A program made the position numbers and the translations under genes. This document shows, in pieces, positions 26,439 to 35,411 of a DNA stretch of 64,000 nucleotides (within the stretch, counting starts at the first letter, position 1; each line of letters opens with the position of its first letter). Source of the stretch: Sitta carolinensis (Eukaryota > Chordata > Aves > Passeriformes > Sittidae); the NCBI GenBank assembly GCA_032173965.1, contig CM063294.1, forward strand, positions 6,122,452-6,186,451, given 5' to 3'. Below the pieces are notes generated by a model. The model made no database searches, was not told where the DNA came from, and was given only the letters and a program-made list of their open reading frames with translations.

Positions 26439-26480
26439 CATAAGCTTTTAAGAAACCATTGAAATGTGAAGTAACTTCTT
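26439..26480 (-). other. Weak candidate exon (42 bp, minus strand)
   Basis: A strong acceptor (CTATTTAATTCCTTTCCCAG) and a strong donor (TTATG|GTGAGAG) flank 42 open bases, phase 1 to 1 (peptide EVTSHFNGFLKAY). Both splice signals are good, but so short an interval occurs often by chance in AT-rich introns. No family is recognised. Confidence 0.15.
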
Positions 26481-28199
26481 CTGGGAAAGGAATTAAATAG
26501 AACAATTTTTATAGTACCAGGGAGTTGTCAAATCACTCAGATTGCATGTATTCCTTCTTCAAAAGTAAATAACCTTTAGAAAAACAATCACAACATAGTG
26601 TTATTAATAAAAAAAAATTCTGTTTCAAATAAAATTTGTGTCTGTAGCTGGATAGATACACCAGATTTGGCAATTCATCTCCTTGGCAAAAAATGTTTGT
26701 GTCATTAATTTCTTCTTTTAAATATACAATACTATACCTGTTTAATAACAGTCCATAAATCTTAGCAGACACTCCACAAAGAACTCCCATTTGGCAAGTG
26801 AACAATAGCTTAAATCCCAAAAGAAACCTGATATAGTATGATAAAATCCTGGTTATATTATCTATGCAATTTATTTTGCAAAAAAAAATCCAAAACAAAG
26901 TATCAACTACAAAAAGTTCTAGGAGGTATGATCCGTGTTGCTGACCTTGGCCTTTCAGTAATTGCTTTAGCAATAAGATAAACACCTGTCCCTGAACTAG
27001 TTTGTGTTACATTTCAGAGTCAAATCACTGGATTTGCAATGTCACAGAATCACAGGATCCCATGTTAGGGAGTTTTCAGTTATATGGAATTGGATGTCAA
27101 GTTCTTCTTCATTTTCACCCATTAGCTGGAAAACCTTAGGGCTTCACAAGCTAAAACCAACCATTAAATTCCAGGTGGAAAGACACAAAGAGTATTGCAC
27201 TGGTACCATGCTGTTCTGAAGGCTCTCCACAGAGATGAATTTCCTTTTTTTCTGCTTAAAATACATCTCAAAAAAATATGAGATGATTAAGTTTTAGGAA
27301 GGTAAGGATTACAAATGAGAAAATGAGATCCCAGGAAAATGAGAGAAATGGAACTATTATAGCCTAGCAATTTTGTTTTGTATTAGTTAGCAGTATCAGA
27401 AAGTGCTGGTTACAAAAGCTGCAATAAACACAGAAAAATCTTTGACAGAAAGTCAGTATTGTAATTCAACAACACCCCGAATTCTGCATCCTTAATCCTA
27501 ATTAAATTAAACAGTGTTGCTGTCTTTGTCCTATAGAACAGTAGCTTCATCCCTAGTGCTGATTCCCATACACGTAATTGGGTTCTAAATTGGAAATTGT
27601 ACAAGACCTGTTTCAACCTTAAAAAGTCTAATTTAAGGTTCTGATTTCATTTGAACTGAAGCACCATTTGCACCAACTCCACTTTATGTGTTTCTCCAAG
27701 ACTGACATCCACTATTTAGCAACTTGCATTAACCTCGGCAAGGCAGGCTAGGAACTCTGATCAGTGACAGGAAAACAAGCACATACATCACTGAAACCAT
27801 GTGCACAGCAACTGACTGTCTCCAACATCTTCTCTGAAGGATTAAAGAAATGTTTGCTGCCAGTTGCTTCCAAAAAAAACCCCACCAAAAACACCAAAAA
27901 ACCCAACCCTCAAGTGGGAAAGGAGACAGGCATACTTAGAGTATTTTACTTCAAGCCATTACTTACATGGAAGAAATAGCTGCATATCAAAGAATGCTGC
28001 TCAGGTGCTTGAGAAAGGCACTAATTCTGCAAGGCTCCAGAGTGTTCAGTCTCCTAACCTGAGCATCTAAAGGAAACTCTTACTTCAAACCTTTGTTGTC
28101 ACACTTACATACAGCCCTCGCTCAGTGTGCTGGCACAAATCTCCATGACCTTCCACCATTAGGAGCAACCAACTTAGACCAGCAGTCAAAAAAAATAAT

Positions 28200-28203
<4 letters not shown>

Positions 28204-28255
<52 letters not shown>
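28204..28255. repeat. Uninterrupted poly(A), 52 bases
   Basis: Fifty-two consecutive A residues follow an A-rich lead-in (AAAAAAAATAATAATT) and are followed by CCCCACCAG. It is by far the longest homopolymer in the window. A lysine-rich 96-codon frame across it is an artefact. The tract could be the tail of a retroposed copy on the plus strand, but the preceding 150 bases have no recognised gene body, and I see no convincing target duplication. Length is also a common sequencing and assembly weak point. Confidence 0.95.
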
Positions 28256-28257
<2 letters not shown>

Positions 28258-29205
28258 CCACCAGAAGAATTAGGCAATCAAGAAGCTGTCTACTCTCAGG
28301 GTCATAAAGAAATCAGGCAATTTTCCAGATTGACCAAAAATTCAATTAAAAAAGTCACTTGGCTCAGATTTGTGGTCCTTTAGAAGCACAGCATTCCATA
28401 TTGTGGCTATTTTACATATCATAAACAAATTATTATTATTAAAATACACAGAATCCTGGAAGAAAGGCTCATATAAAAGATAACTTTACAAGACTGAATT
28501 AACTCATTATTGTTAGTAAACAGCTCTGATGATTGACATGACTATTTAGACTACAACTATAAATTATTATTATTATAATACCATATTATATGTAATGCTT
28601 GCATCAACAATACATTTAAATTAAATCTTGTAAATAATGGTACCCATTGTAACGTATGTAACATAAAGCTATCTAGAGGAAACACTGAGAAAAGGATTTC
28701 AAACACTGTGTTTGCATTTCAATTAGAATAAGTTCTTTTGTCCCCATGTAAATAACTGATTGGAATCAGTGTTTCAAACCCTGTCCCCTTGTATCCTACA
28801 GATGTTTCATCACTTGCACATCATTAGTTGCTCAGCCCTCAGTAATGCTAAACACGACAACTGTGCCAAGGGATCCATGATGAAATAAAGAAACTGGCCA
28901 GGCAATTTTTTTGATGACTTCCCTAAGTCCAGCTCTCTTCTTTTCACACACCAGCTTCACCAAAGGTCTATGAATCAATCACTTCTTTTAAACTCATTCC
29001 AGGAAATCAGGCAACTGCAAAGGATTTTCCAAAGGATGTATTGTTCTTTTTCCTCCTTGGAAAAATAGTTAGATACAAAATATGTGATTGTAACAGTTCA
29101 GAAATGTTATTTTCTAAATTTCTAGGTTTTCTGTTGATTTTCTCTTTTTGATTGCTAGCATATTCATATACATATCATATACATACACCAACACATGTGA
29201 CTGTA

Positions 29206-29251
29206 TAAGATACAGTAGAATAGATACATAGAATACGAGATACATAGAATA
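29206..29251. repeat. Degenerate 16-bp tandem repeat
   Basis: AGATACATAGAATA occurs at 29222-29235 and again at 29238-29251, preceded by a diverged copy (GATACAGTAGAATA). This is a short local duplication in AT-rich sequence. Confidence 0.8.
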
Positions 29252-30398
29252 GATTTTACAGTGAATAACATATTTGGGATATTATTCCAGAAAAGGAGAA
29301 GCCAAATCTGAGTTGGTATTTAGAGTTAAGATTAGGGTCACATGGAATGAAAGTTTTGGCTGTAATAAAACCCTTTCAGAGTTCTGCATGATGAAGTTTC
29401 CCATTTCCACCCAAGCTGAGTTCAAATGACCCAGAAATGCATCACTTATGGAGACATACTGCTTAAATATACAAAAGGTTCAATCACACAAATTACTGAA
29501 TCTCATGGTTTTACTTTTCTTGCACAGAGTGTATTAGGCTATTGCCTTTTACAATATTTAATTGAACAATTCTATCAATTATCCAGAACAAATATGCAAA
29601 TACAACCACAGCTGCCTCATGCAGTTTTTTCTGACTTAGCATTCATTAAAAACTCTGTTAGACTGGTAGACTGTGTAGCACATTAAATTCATTTCGCAAA
29701 CATAGTAATTGTCTTACCTAAGAAAAGTGTTTCTTTATATTAAAACATTTGCTCTTATTTGGCACTTTTCCTTCTGTAAATTGAATTCAGAAGCTAGAAA
29801 AGGCTCCCTTGCAGTATGAGTATCTCAGGGTAAAAGCACACACTCAGGGCTGGATTGAGGTTTATTCCCCCCATGAATGAGAAAGCTCTAATTAGCCATC
29901 AACAAAACTGGATCTTTCATCTCCTCCATGCAAGAAATACTTGTCTTGTAAAACCCATTACTAGAAGATACAGCTGGAATCAAGGCCTGTGGTACACAGT
30001 TAGACTGGCACAATTAAGAAAAGGGCAAGCTTTTGGGCAGGGATTCAAGCTTCCTTGTCAGTGTGGTTCCTCCCAACACCCTTGCACTGTGCCTATGACA
30101 GAGTACAGCTAAGACAGTCCATGCTTAGGATTAATCTTGAATTGTACTCAGCCACACTGCAGTGCCCTTCCATGTACATTTGCTGAGGACTATCACATGA
30201 ATTCATGCATTATTTCACTTTCTCTGAAGCCAACACAGGTGAGTATTAGGTGTATCTACATAAAAGTAGATCTCTCCTAAGCATCCTCACACATGCTTTC
30301 TGTTTCCATCCCTGTGGACTCCTTGCTGCAGCATCCCTACAAATCAGATCTCCTAAGAGAAGAGTTTGAAAGTATCTACCAGATCTACCTTCAACTGA

Positions 30399-30416
30399 AA
30401 ATTCAACGTTGAATTT
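30399..30416. repeat. Perfect 18-bp palindrome
   Basis: AAATTCAAC is followed directly by its reverse complement GTTGAATTT. It is symmetric with no spacer and has an AACGTT core. It could be a dimer binding site or a chance palindrome. Confidence 0.75.
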
Positions 30417-31984
30417 GCAGGATGAACTGGTGGTAAGATCTCAGTTTTGAGGATTTTAGCTCAGATACTTGGCAATACAAGCTTAAGAACAACCTTCCTT
30501 TTCCAAAAGACTAAGTTCCACTCCTGGAGATGGTATATTGAAACAAATCCCCCACCAATACACTCCTGGTACAGTCTAATAGAGCCATATAGAACACAGC
30601 AACATTTATGGACCACACTGACATCTATGGATTAAGACTATCAGGAGATGAAATGCTAGAGAAATTCTAAAGAAAAGATACAAGTCAAACTAACTTATTA
30701 AAACACATCACCTTCAGCTGGTGTGGAGCAGGTTTACTTTTGTTTCCAATATATGTTAATGGTATTCTTCTTTTGTCTCAGGGTAAACCTGTACCTGGGT
30801 AACAGCTTTTTCTTTTAAGAAAAAAAAATTAAAACATTAGAAGTGTGTTTCACTTCTCTAAGCAGTTTTTAATGGATCTGCACTTTACACAGGACTACTG
30901 GTTCTCCATTTATACAGTGGCACCACTGGCAACTGATTTAAGTGTAATTTTATCCTGAAAATGTTTACTGGAGTACCTTCATGAGAAAATACTGACTTTT
31001 TCAAAACAGCTTACTAGCAAACTATGTTTATAAATAAATGTTTATCAAGACACAATTAAAGATACTATTTTAAGAAGTGGATCTTATATGCATAAACAGC
31101 ATTTCTACTGTTAAAAATAAACACAAAAGTTTAAAGCACAAATGCATTTAAGTAATACTTCTATTTTTCCTTCTTTTTATAACTCATTGCTGGAAGCTAA
31201 AATAAAAGTACAAACCACCACAAGCATGAAATCATATATTGAAACTGCATTCTGATCACCCTAAAGCCTTTGCTGGGCTATATTTGATACATGACACATT
31301 GTCAAAAACACTTCCTGTTCTTATCACAATAGCTTTGTAGCTATTTAGGGAATTCAGCCACTCGAGCAAGTCTTTGCACATAAATAAAGAGAGGGAACAT
31401 GAAAGAGAAGGCATTTTTCAGGCTTTTAAAATAGATAAGAGATTAAACTAAATGCATTTCTCCAGTTTATGTGTTCTCTGGACTGAAAAGTACTGTTACA
31501 TCTTTCTTTATAGGCCAGTATTTGTGTTTGTCGAATTAGAAGGTAACAGTAAGATCTAAAATCCTTTTTTTTGACAATGGTCTCAAAAAGTGCACTTCTG
31601 TCTCCTTCAGACATTAAAATCACCTGAAAAAGAGTGGAACAAAAGTATTGACAACATTGGACTTTGGATTACAACTTACAAGAAGCTTCCTTTAGATTTC
31701 ACATCATACTTACTTTAATTCACTGATACTTTCCACAATCTTCCTTCTATTTTGCTTTATTGCTATCAAGTCTCTATAGTAATGACAAAAATATTCAAAT
31801 ATAATTAGGCATCTCATTGCTAAAATAGTAAAATTACCGGATTTTCCCCTGGCTCAAGGTTATTCTTGTGTACAATGAAAGATCATTTAGGCACAACAGC
31901 CATGGTGCAGTTGCCCTCTTTAAGCTTCAGTTCCTTGCAGGAAGGCAAACTCTTAAAGGTGCTATTACTCCTAGCCAAATTGCA

Positions 31985-32290
31985 GTGTTATCAGATTGCA
32001 TATGCATGCTGAAGAATTCACTCAATTAGGGCATTGATGGGGTTTTTTTCGTCATTACTAGTACAGTGGGTGATATATTAATATTTGCATGTGTAAATAA
32101 ATTCAATTAATCTGTTAATTGCACAGACACATGAAAATTAGTTTAATCAAGTCAATTAAATCAAACAGTTCAGAAATAAGAAAGTAAGCTTGTAATGCAA
32201 TTAGTGTTCTAATATGCTAGTAACTTTAATAAACAGGATCTTAATTATACGGCAGGTCAAAAAGACAAAATATTTTAATTGATATAAAAA
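31985..32290. promoter_or_regulatory. Possible conserved non-coding element
   Basis: This stretch is dense in homeodomain-type cores (TTAATTG, CAATTAA, TAATTA) and octamer-type POU sites. GCATATGCAT lies near 32.0 kb, and ATTTGCAT is exact at 32083-32090. Such composition is typical of vertebrate developmental enhancers, and the sequence has no simple repeat or transposon signature. This is inference from motif content only; AT-rich DNA yields many such cores by chance. Confidence 0.22.
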
Positions 32291-32590
32291 GGAGCTTTTT
32301 GTTGTTACACTAGAGTCTAGCTGAGTTAGAGAAAATGATCCATGCTAATGAGATCAAAATGCTGTTATCTAGAATAAAAATAAGGATTTTTTTAATAGAA
32401 ATTTATCTCCAAAGAAGTTCAGATGATTGAACGAAGCATTACTGACTGCAAGAAACCAATCATGCCGTAATCTACACGTGATTGAATTATACATTCATAC
32501 AGGGGTCTCCCCAAAGCTTTTCAGAATAATAAAACAGAATAAAATATTTGATAATATTTCAATATTAATCATCATAAATTAATGCCGCAT

Positions 32591-32992
32591 TACTACAGGC
32601 ACAGCGCTGCTGCTCCGAGCTGTGCAGCAGCGGTGACTGTGCCGGAGCCATTCCCTCCGCTCCCGGTGTAATGAGCGGGGATGCGCGGGCCATGGATGCC
32701 ATGGAGCCCCGGCCGCACAGGGAGCGCTGCTGGAAGGGCTCCCGGCAGCAAGGGCAGGGGGCTCCGGGACCCCAGGAGCCGCGCTCAGCCCCCCGGAGCT
32801 GCCAGGAGCGCTTGGTCTCAGCCCCGCTCCGGGGCACACGGGGGACAGGGGCTGCACTGCAGCCACGTCCCGGAGGCACCGGGAGGAGATGGAGCACAGC
32901 CTGGTCCTGGGGACTCAGCCTGGCGGCCAGCCCAGCCTGCCCTGCACAGGGACAGCAGCGAGCCCGCAGGGACTCTGCCCGCCATGGCAGCG
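32591..32992. promoter_or_regulatory. CpG-rich island, possible promoter
   Basis: Composition changes abruptly near 32590 from AT-rich to strongly GC-rich, with many CpG dinucleotides (for example ATGCGCGGGCC, CCCCGGCCGC, GCTCCCGGCAGC). This is the only such island in the window. It merges on the right into the minisatellite. Several frames are open on both strands because GC-rich DNA lacks stops, and I recognise no protein in any of them. An island like this can mark a promoter or first exon of a coding or non-coding transcript in either direction. No TATA box, donor site or downstream exon could be tied to it, so it may equally be a GC-rich insertion or a recombination- or conversion-driven patch. 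Confidence 0.4.
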
Positions 32993-33730
32993 AGCCCTGC
33001 GGTGGCCTGCAGCGGGGCTGTGATGGCCTGCAGCGGGCCCTGCGGTGGCCTGCAGCGAGCCCTGCGGTGGCCTGCAGCGAGCCCTGCGGTGGCCTGCAGC
33101 GAGCCCTGCGGTGGCCTGCAGCGGGGCTGTGATGGCCTGCAGCGAGCCCTGCGGTGGCCTGCAGCGAGCCCTGCGGTGGCCTGCAGCGGGGCCGCGGTGG
33201 CCTGCAGCGAGCCCTGCGGTGGCCTGCAGCGGGCCCTGCGGTGGCCTGCAGCGAGCCCTGCGGTGGCCTGCAGCGAGCCCTGCGGTGGCCCGCAGCGAGC
33301 CCTGCGGTGGCCTGCAGCGAGCCCTGCGGTGGCCCGCAGCGGGGCCGCGGTGGCCTGCAGCGGGGCCGCGGTGGCCTGCAGCGAGCCCTGCGGTGGCCTG
33401 CAGCGAGCCCTGCGGTGGCCTGCAGCGGGCCCTGCGGTGGCCTGCAGCGAGCCCTGCGGTGGCCTGCAGCGGGCCCTGCGGTGACCCGCAGCGGGGCCGC
33501 GGTGGCCTGCAGCAGGCCCTGCGGTGGCCTGCAGCGAGCCCTGCGGTGGCCTGCAGCGGGGCTGTGATGGCCTGCAGCGAGCCCTGCGGTGGCCCGCAGC
33601 GGGGCCGCGGTGGCCTGCAGCAGGCCCTGCGGTGGCCTGCAGCGAGCCCTGCGGTGGCCTGCAGCGGGGCCGCGGTGGCCTGCAGCGAGCCCTGCGGTGG
33701 CCCGCAGCGGGGCCGCGGTGGCCTGCAGCG
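32993..33730. repeat. Minisatellite, 34 units of 21-22 bp
   Basis: The array is 34 head-to-tail units: 24 of 22 bp and 10 of 21 bp, 738 bp in all. A further partial unit follows to about 33741. The common 22-bp type is AGCCCTGCGGTGG plus CCTGCAGCG. Variants start GGCCCTGCGG (22 bp), GGGCCGCGG (21 bp) or GGGCTGTGATGG (21 bp), and some end CCCGCAGCG or CAGCA. Most units hold a CTGCAG and two or three CpGs. Units 24-28 (33493-33600) and 29-33 (33601-33708) form a 108-bp higher-order repeat that differs only in its fourth unit. Because 22 is not a multiple of three, no constant peptide is encoded. The open frames of up to 321 codons on both strands come from the absence of stop codons and should not be read as genes. 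Confidence 0.97.
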
Positions 33731-33994
33731 GGCCCTGCGGGGCCGGCGCTCCCGGCAGCAGGCAGGCCAGGGGCCCTCTGCACTCCTCAGCCTGGCCTCT
33801 GCCTTGGGACGTTTCGGTCTTTTGCTTTTTGGGGGTTTTTTGGAGCTTAGGCTTTTGTCTTTTGGGGGGCTTTTTGAGTGTCGCCCTGGCCCCAGCCTAC
33901 CTTTAGGCTCTCCTGCCCTCGCTGGCTTTGCTCGCCCTCATGTCTGTCCTGCCTCCCTGTGTCGCTGACCAGTGCTCTGCCTGCTTCTTTGTGT

Positions 33995-34065
33995 CCCTGC
34001 CTGTTCCCCGTGTCCAGCCCTGCCTGTTCCCTGTGTCCAGCCCTGCCTGACCCCCCCATGTCCAG
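33995..34065. repeat. Three copies of a 23-25 bp tandem unit
   Basis: Units at 33995-34017, 34018-34040 and 34041-34065 each begin CCCTGCCTG and end TGTCCAG. The first two differ at one base (CCCCGTG versus CCCTGTG). The third has a C-run insertion. Weaker copies flank both sides. Confidence 0.88.
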
Positions 34066-34070
34066 CCTTG

Positions 34071-34089
34071 CCCACCCCCAGCCCTGCCC
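34071..34089 (-). other. Canonical G-quadruplex motif
   Basis: Read on the minus strand this is GGG-CA-GGG-CT-GGGGG-T-GGG: four G-runs of three or more with loops of one or two bases. Such short loops favour a stable quadruplex. A further GGGGGGG run lies about 10 bases downstream on the same strand. Confidence 0.75.
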
Positions 34090-35290
34090 ACCACCATGGT
34101 CCCACCCGACCATGGCCAGGTTCCCAACCCCTTGGCCTCTGCTGCCAGTGCCCTCCTTCCTTCTGTGTCCTCTCTCTCCCCGTCCATTCCCTTCCCATCT
34201 TTCTTCCCCTTGCTCTGTCTTTTCTAGCCCTCTTTGGTAGGGTAACTAACTCCTTTATATTTGGGGTTGGGTTGGTTTTCTTTTGTTAACATTAAATGTT
34301 TTTCAGATACGTTTGTCTCATTTGACTTAGTTGTGTTCTTGACCATCTATTTTTAAAAGAAATCCCCATAGTTCCCCACAGTGGACCATGACACGAGGGG
34401 ATGACAAAATACCTTAAATGCAGTAGATGTCCTTTCTCCACCAAATTAAAGGATAGCTAGCACCTATTGCTCAATCAGTTAATAATCTCTGGTTACAAAA
34501 TGGGAACAAAGAAAATCCTCAGATCTGAAGCAGAAAAAAAAGCTTACCCATAGCAATAACTTGTCTTGATAGCTGTAAATTTAAATGTTAAGCCTAACTA
34601 CTCAAGAATGCTGTACTTCTGGGACTTGGAATAGGCTACACATACAAAACAACACCTTAAAAAGCTGAGTCACATCAGAGGGAAGCACCCAGAGCAGGCT
34701 CTGGCACCCCTGACCCTCCCTGCCTGGTGCTGGGCACAGTGCAGGGCAATGCTGTGCCACTCCATCCCATCCCACTGCACTGTCAGAAGAGCAACTCCAT
34801 TCCAAAACCCTGATTTCTCACACAACTTTGAAATAAAAAGGCACAGCAGGGACCACCTGCTTGATCAATCAGTTAAAATTTTAATAGCAATGCTTGTGAA
34901 CAGTTAATTTGCACATTGAGCAAGCAATAGTTAGCTCCATATTTGAGAGATGCAATTCCAAGCTAGGTAGATGAGACAAAGCCATTACTTGCCTGCTTTT
35001 TAATTCCAAGAAAAATCTCTAATATTTTTTCCCTTACTGAATCCAAAGTCCAGTAGTAAATTAATTATTCGGTTTAAAGAAAGAAGGGGATAAAAGGATT
35101 TTCATAAGAAGTATTTGCCTGGGGTTACTACAATGAAGTCTGAATGGAAAGAAGTGTACAGAGGAAAGAAAGTATTTTCCTACTTAACATATTTATACAA
35201 AATCATTATCATCTTATCTTGTGACACATGATATTCAACAACTTGATCATAAAAATCATCCCCCAAAGCCAAAGAAATGCAATTATAGCC

Positions 35291-35411
35291 TTTAAAAAGA
35301 AAAAAACACACAAACATAACACTAAAAAAACCACAGAAAAACCAAACCACAAAAAACCCCAAAACAAAACAAGCAAAACCCAAAAACACAAACAAAACCC
35401 ACAAGCAACCC
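35291..35411. repeat. A/C-rich low-complexity tract (about 120 bp)
   Basis: The plus strand is almost entirely A and C, with units such as AAAAC, CACAAA and AAACCC and only scattered G or T. The complementary strand yields hydrophobic phenylalanine/valine/leucine-rich open frames that imitate membrane proteins but are artefacts of composition. Confidence 0.9.

Larger units (their letters stand above)
15213..28203. other. Non-coding interval
   Basis: I see no supportable gene in this stretch. It contains homopolymer runs and many short overlapping open frames. The longest is 150 codons on the minus strand at 26533-26985; it is AT-rich, low in charge variety and has no domain I recognise. One short splice-bounded minus-strand fragment at 26439-26480 is listed separately. 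Sequence near 18.15-18.37 kb is rich in ATTAAT/TAAT motifs and could be a conserved element, but this cannot be judged without alignment. Confidence 0.55.
28256..32590. other. Non-coding, very AT-rich interval
   Basis: No gene is supportable here. The interval contains a degenerate GATACATAGAATA repeat near 29.2 kb, a perfect 18-bp palindrome near 30.4 kb and a motif-dense AT-rich stretch at 32.0-32.5 kb, immediately left of the GC-rich island. Confidence 0.6.
33742..34240. repeat. GC-rich then pyrimidine-rich flank of the minisatellite
   Basis: After the array the sequence is GC-rich to about 33780. It then shows two imperfect copies of a T/G-rich segment (TTTTGCTTTTTGGGGG and TTTTGTCTTTTGGGGGG) near 33.82-33.88 kb. 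From about 33.90 to 34.23 kb the plus strand is dominated by C and T, including short tandem copies at 33995-34065. Open frames of about 90-120 codons on both strands follow from the biased composition. I recognise no gene or transposon. It returns to AT-rich sequence near 34240. Confidence 0.7.

Noticed and set aside
26533..26985. 150-codon minus-strand open frame
   Set aside because: It is AT-rich, hydrophobic and Leu/Phe/Tyr-heavy. It crosses an A-rich run and has no recognisable domain or splice-site pair at sensible ends, so it is likely chance.
27040..27062. TCACAGAATCACAGGATCCC, similar to the end of an inverted CR1 copy
   Set aside because: The match to the CR1 tail microsatellite is only about 17 bases, and the following sequence does not continue into the CR1 3' UTR.
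28093..28383. 96-codon frame with a long polylysine run
   Set aside because: The lysines are the 52-base poly(A) tract; nothing else in the frame is recognisable.
32681..33968. Very long open frames (up to 307-321 codons) on both strands, rich in Ala, Gly, Pro and Arg
   Set aside because: They arise because the minisatellite lacks stop codons in nearly all frames. The 22-bp units rotate the reading frame, so no constant peptide repeat is encoded, and all frames on both strands are open alike.
33847..34289. Overlapping open frames of 86-120 codons on both strands
   Set aside because: The block is strongly pyrimidine/purine biased with few stops. The translations are low-complexity (Pro/Ser/Leu or Gly/Trp/Arg) and match no known family.
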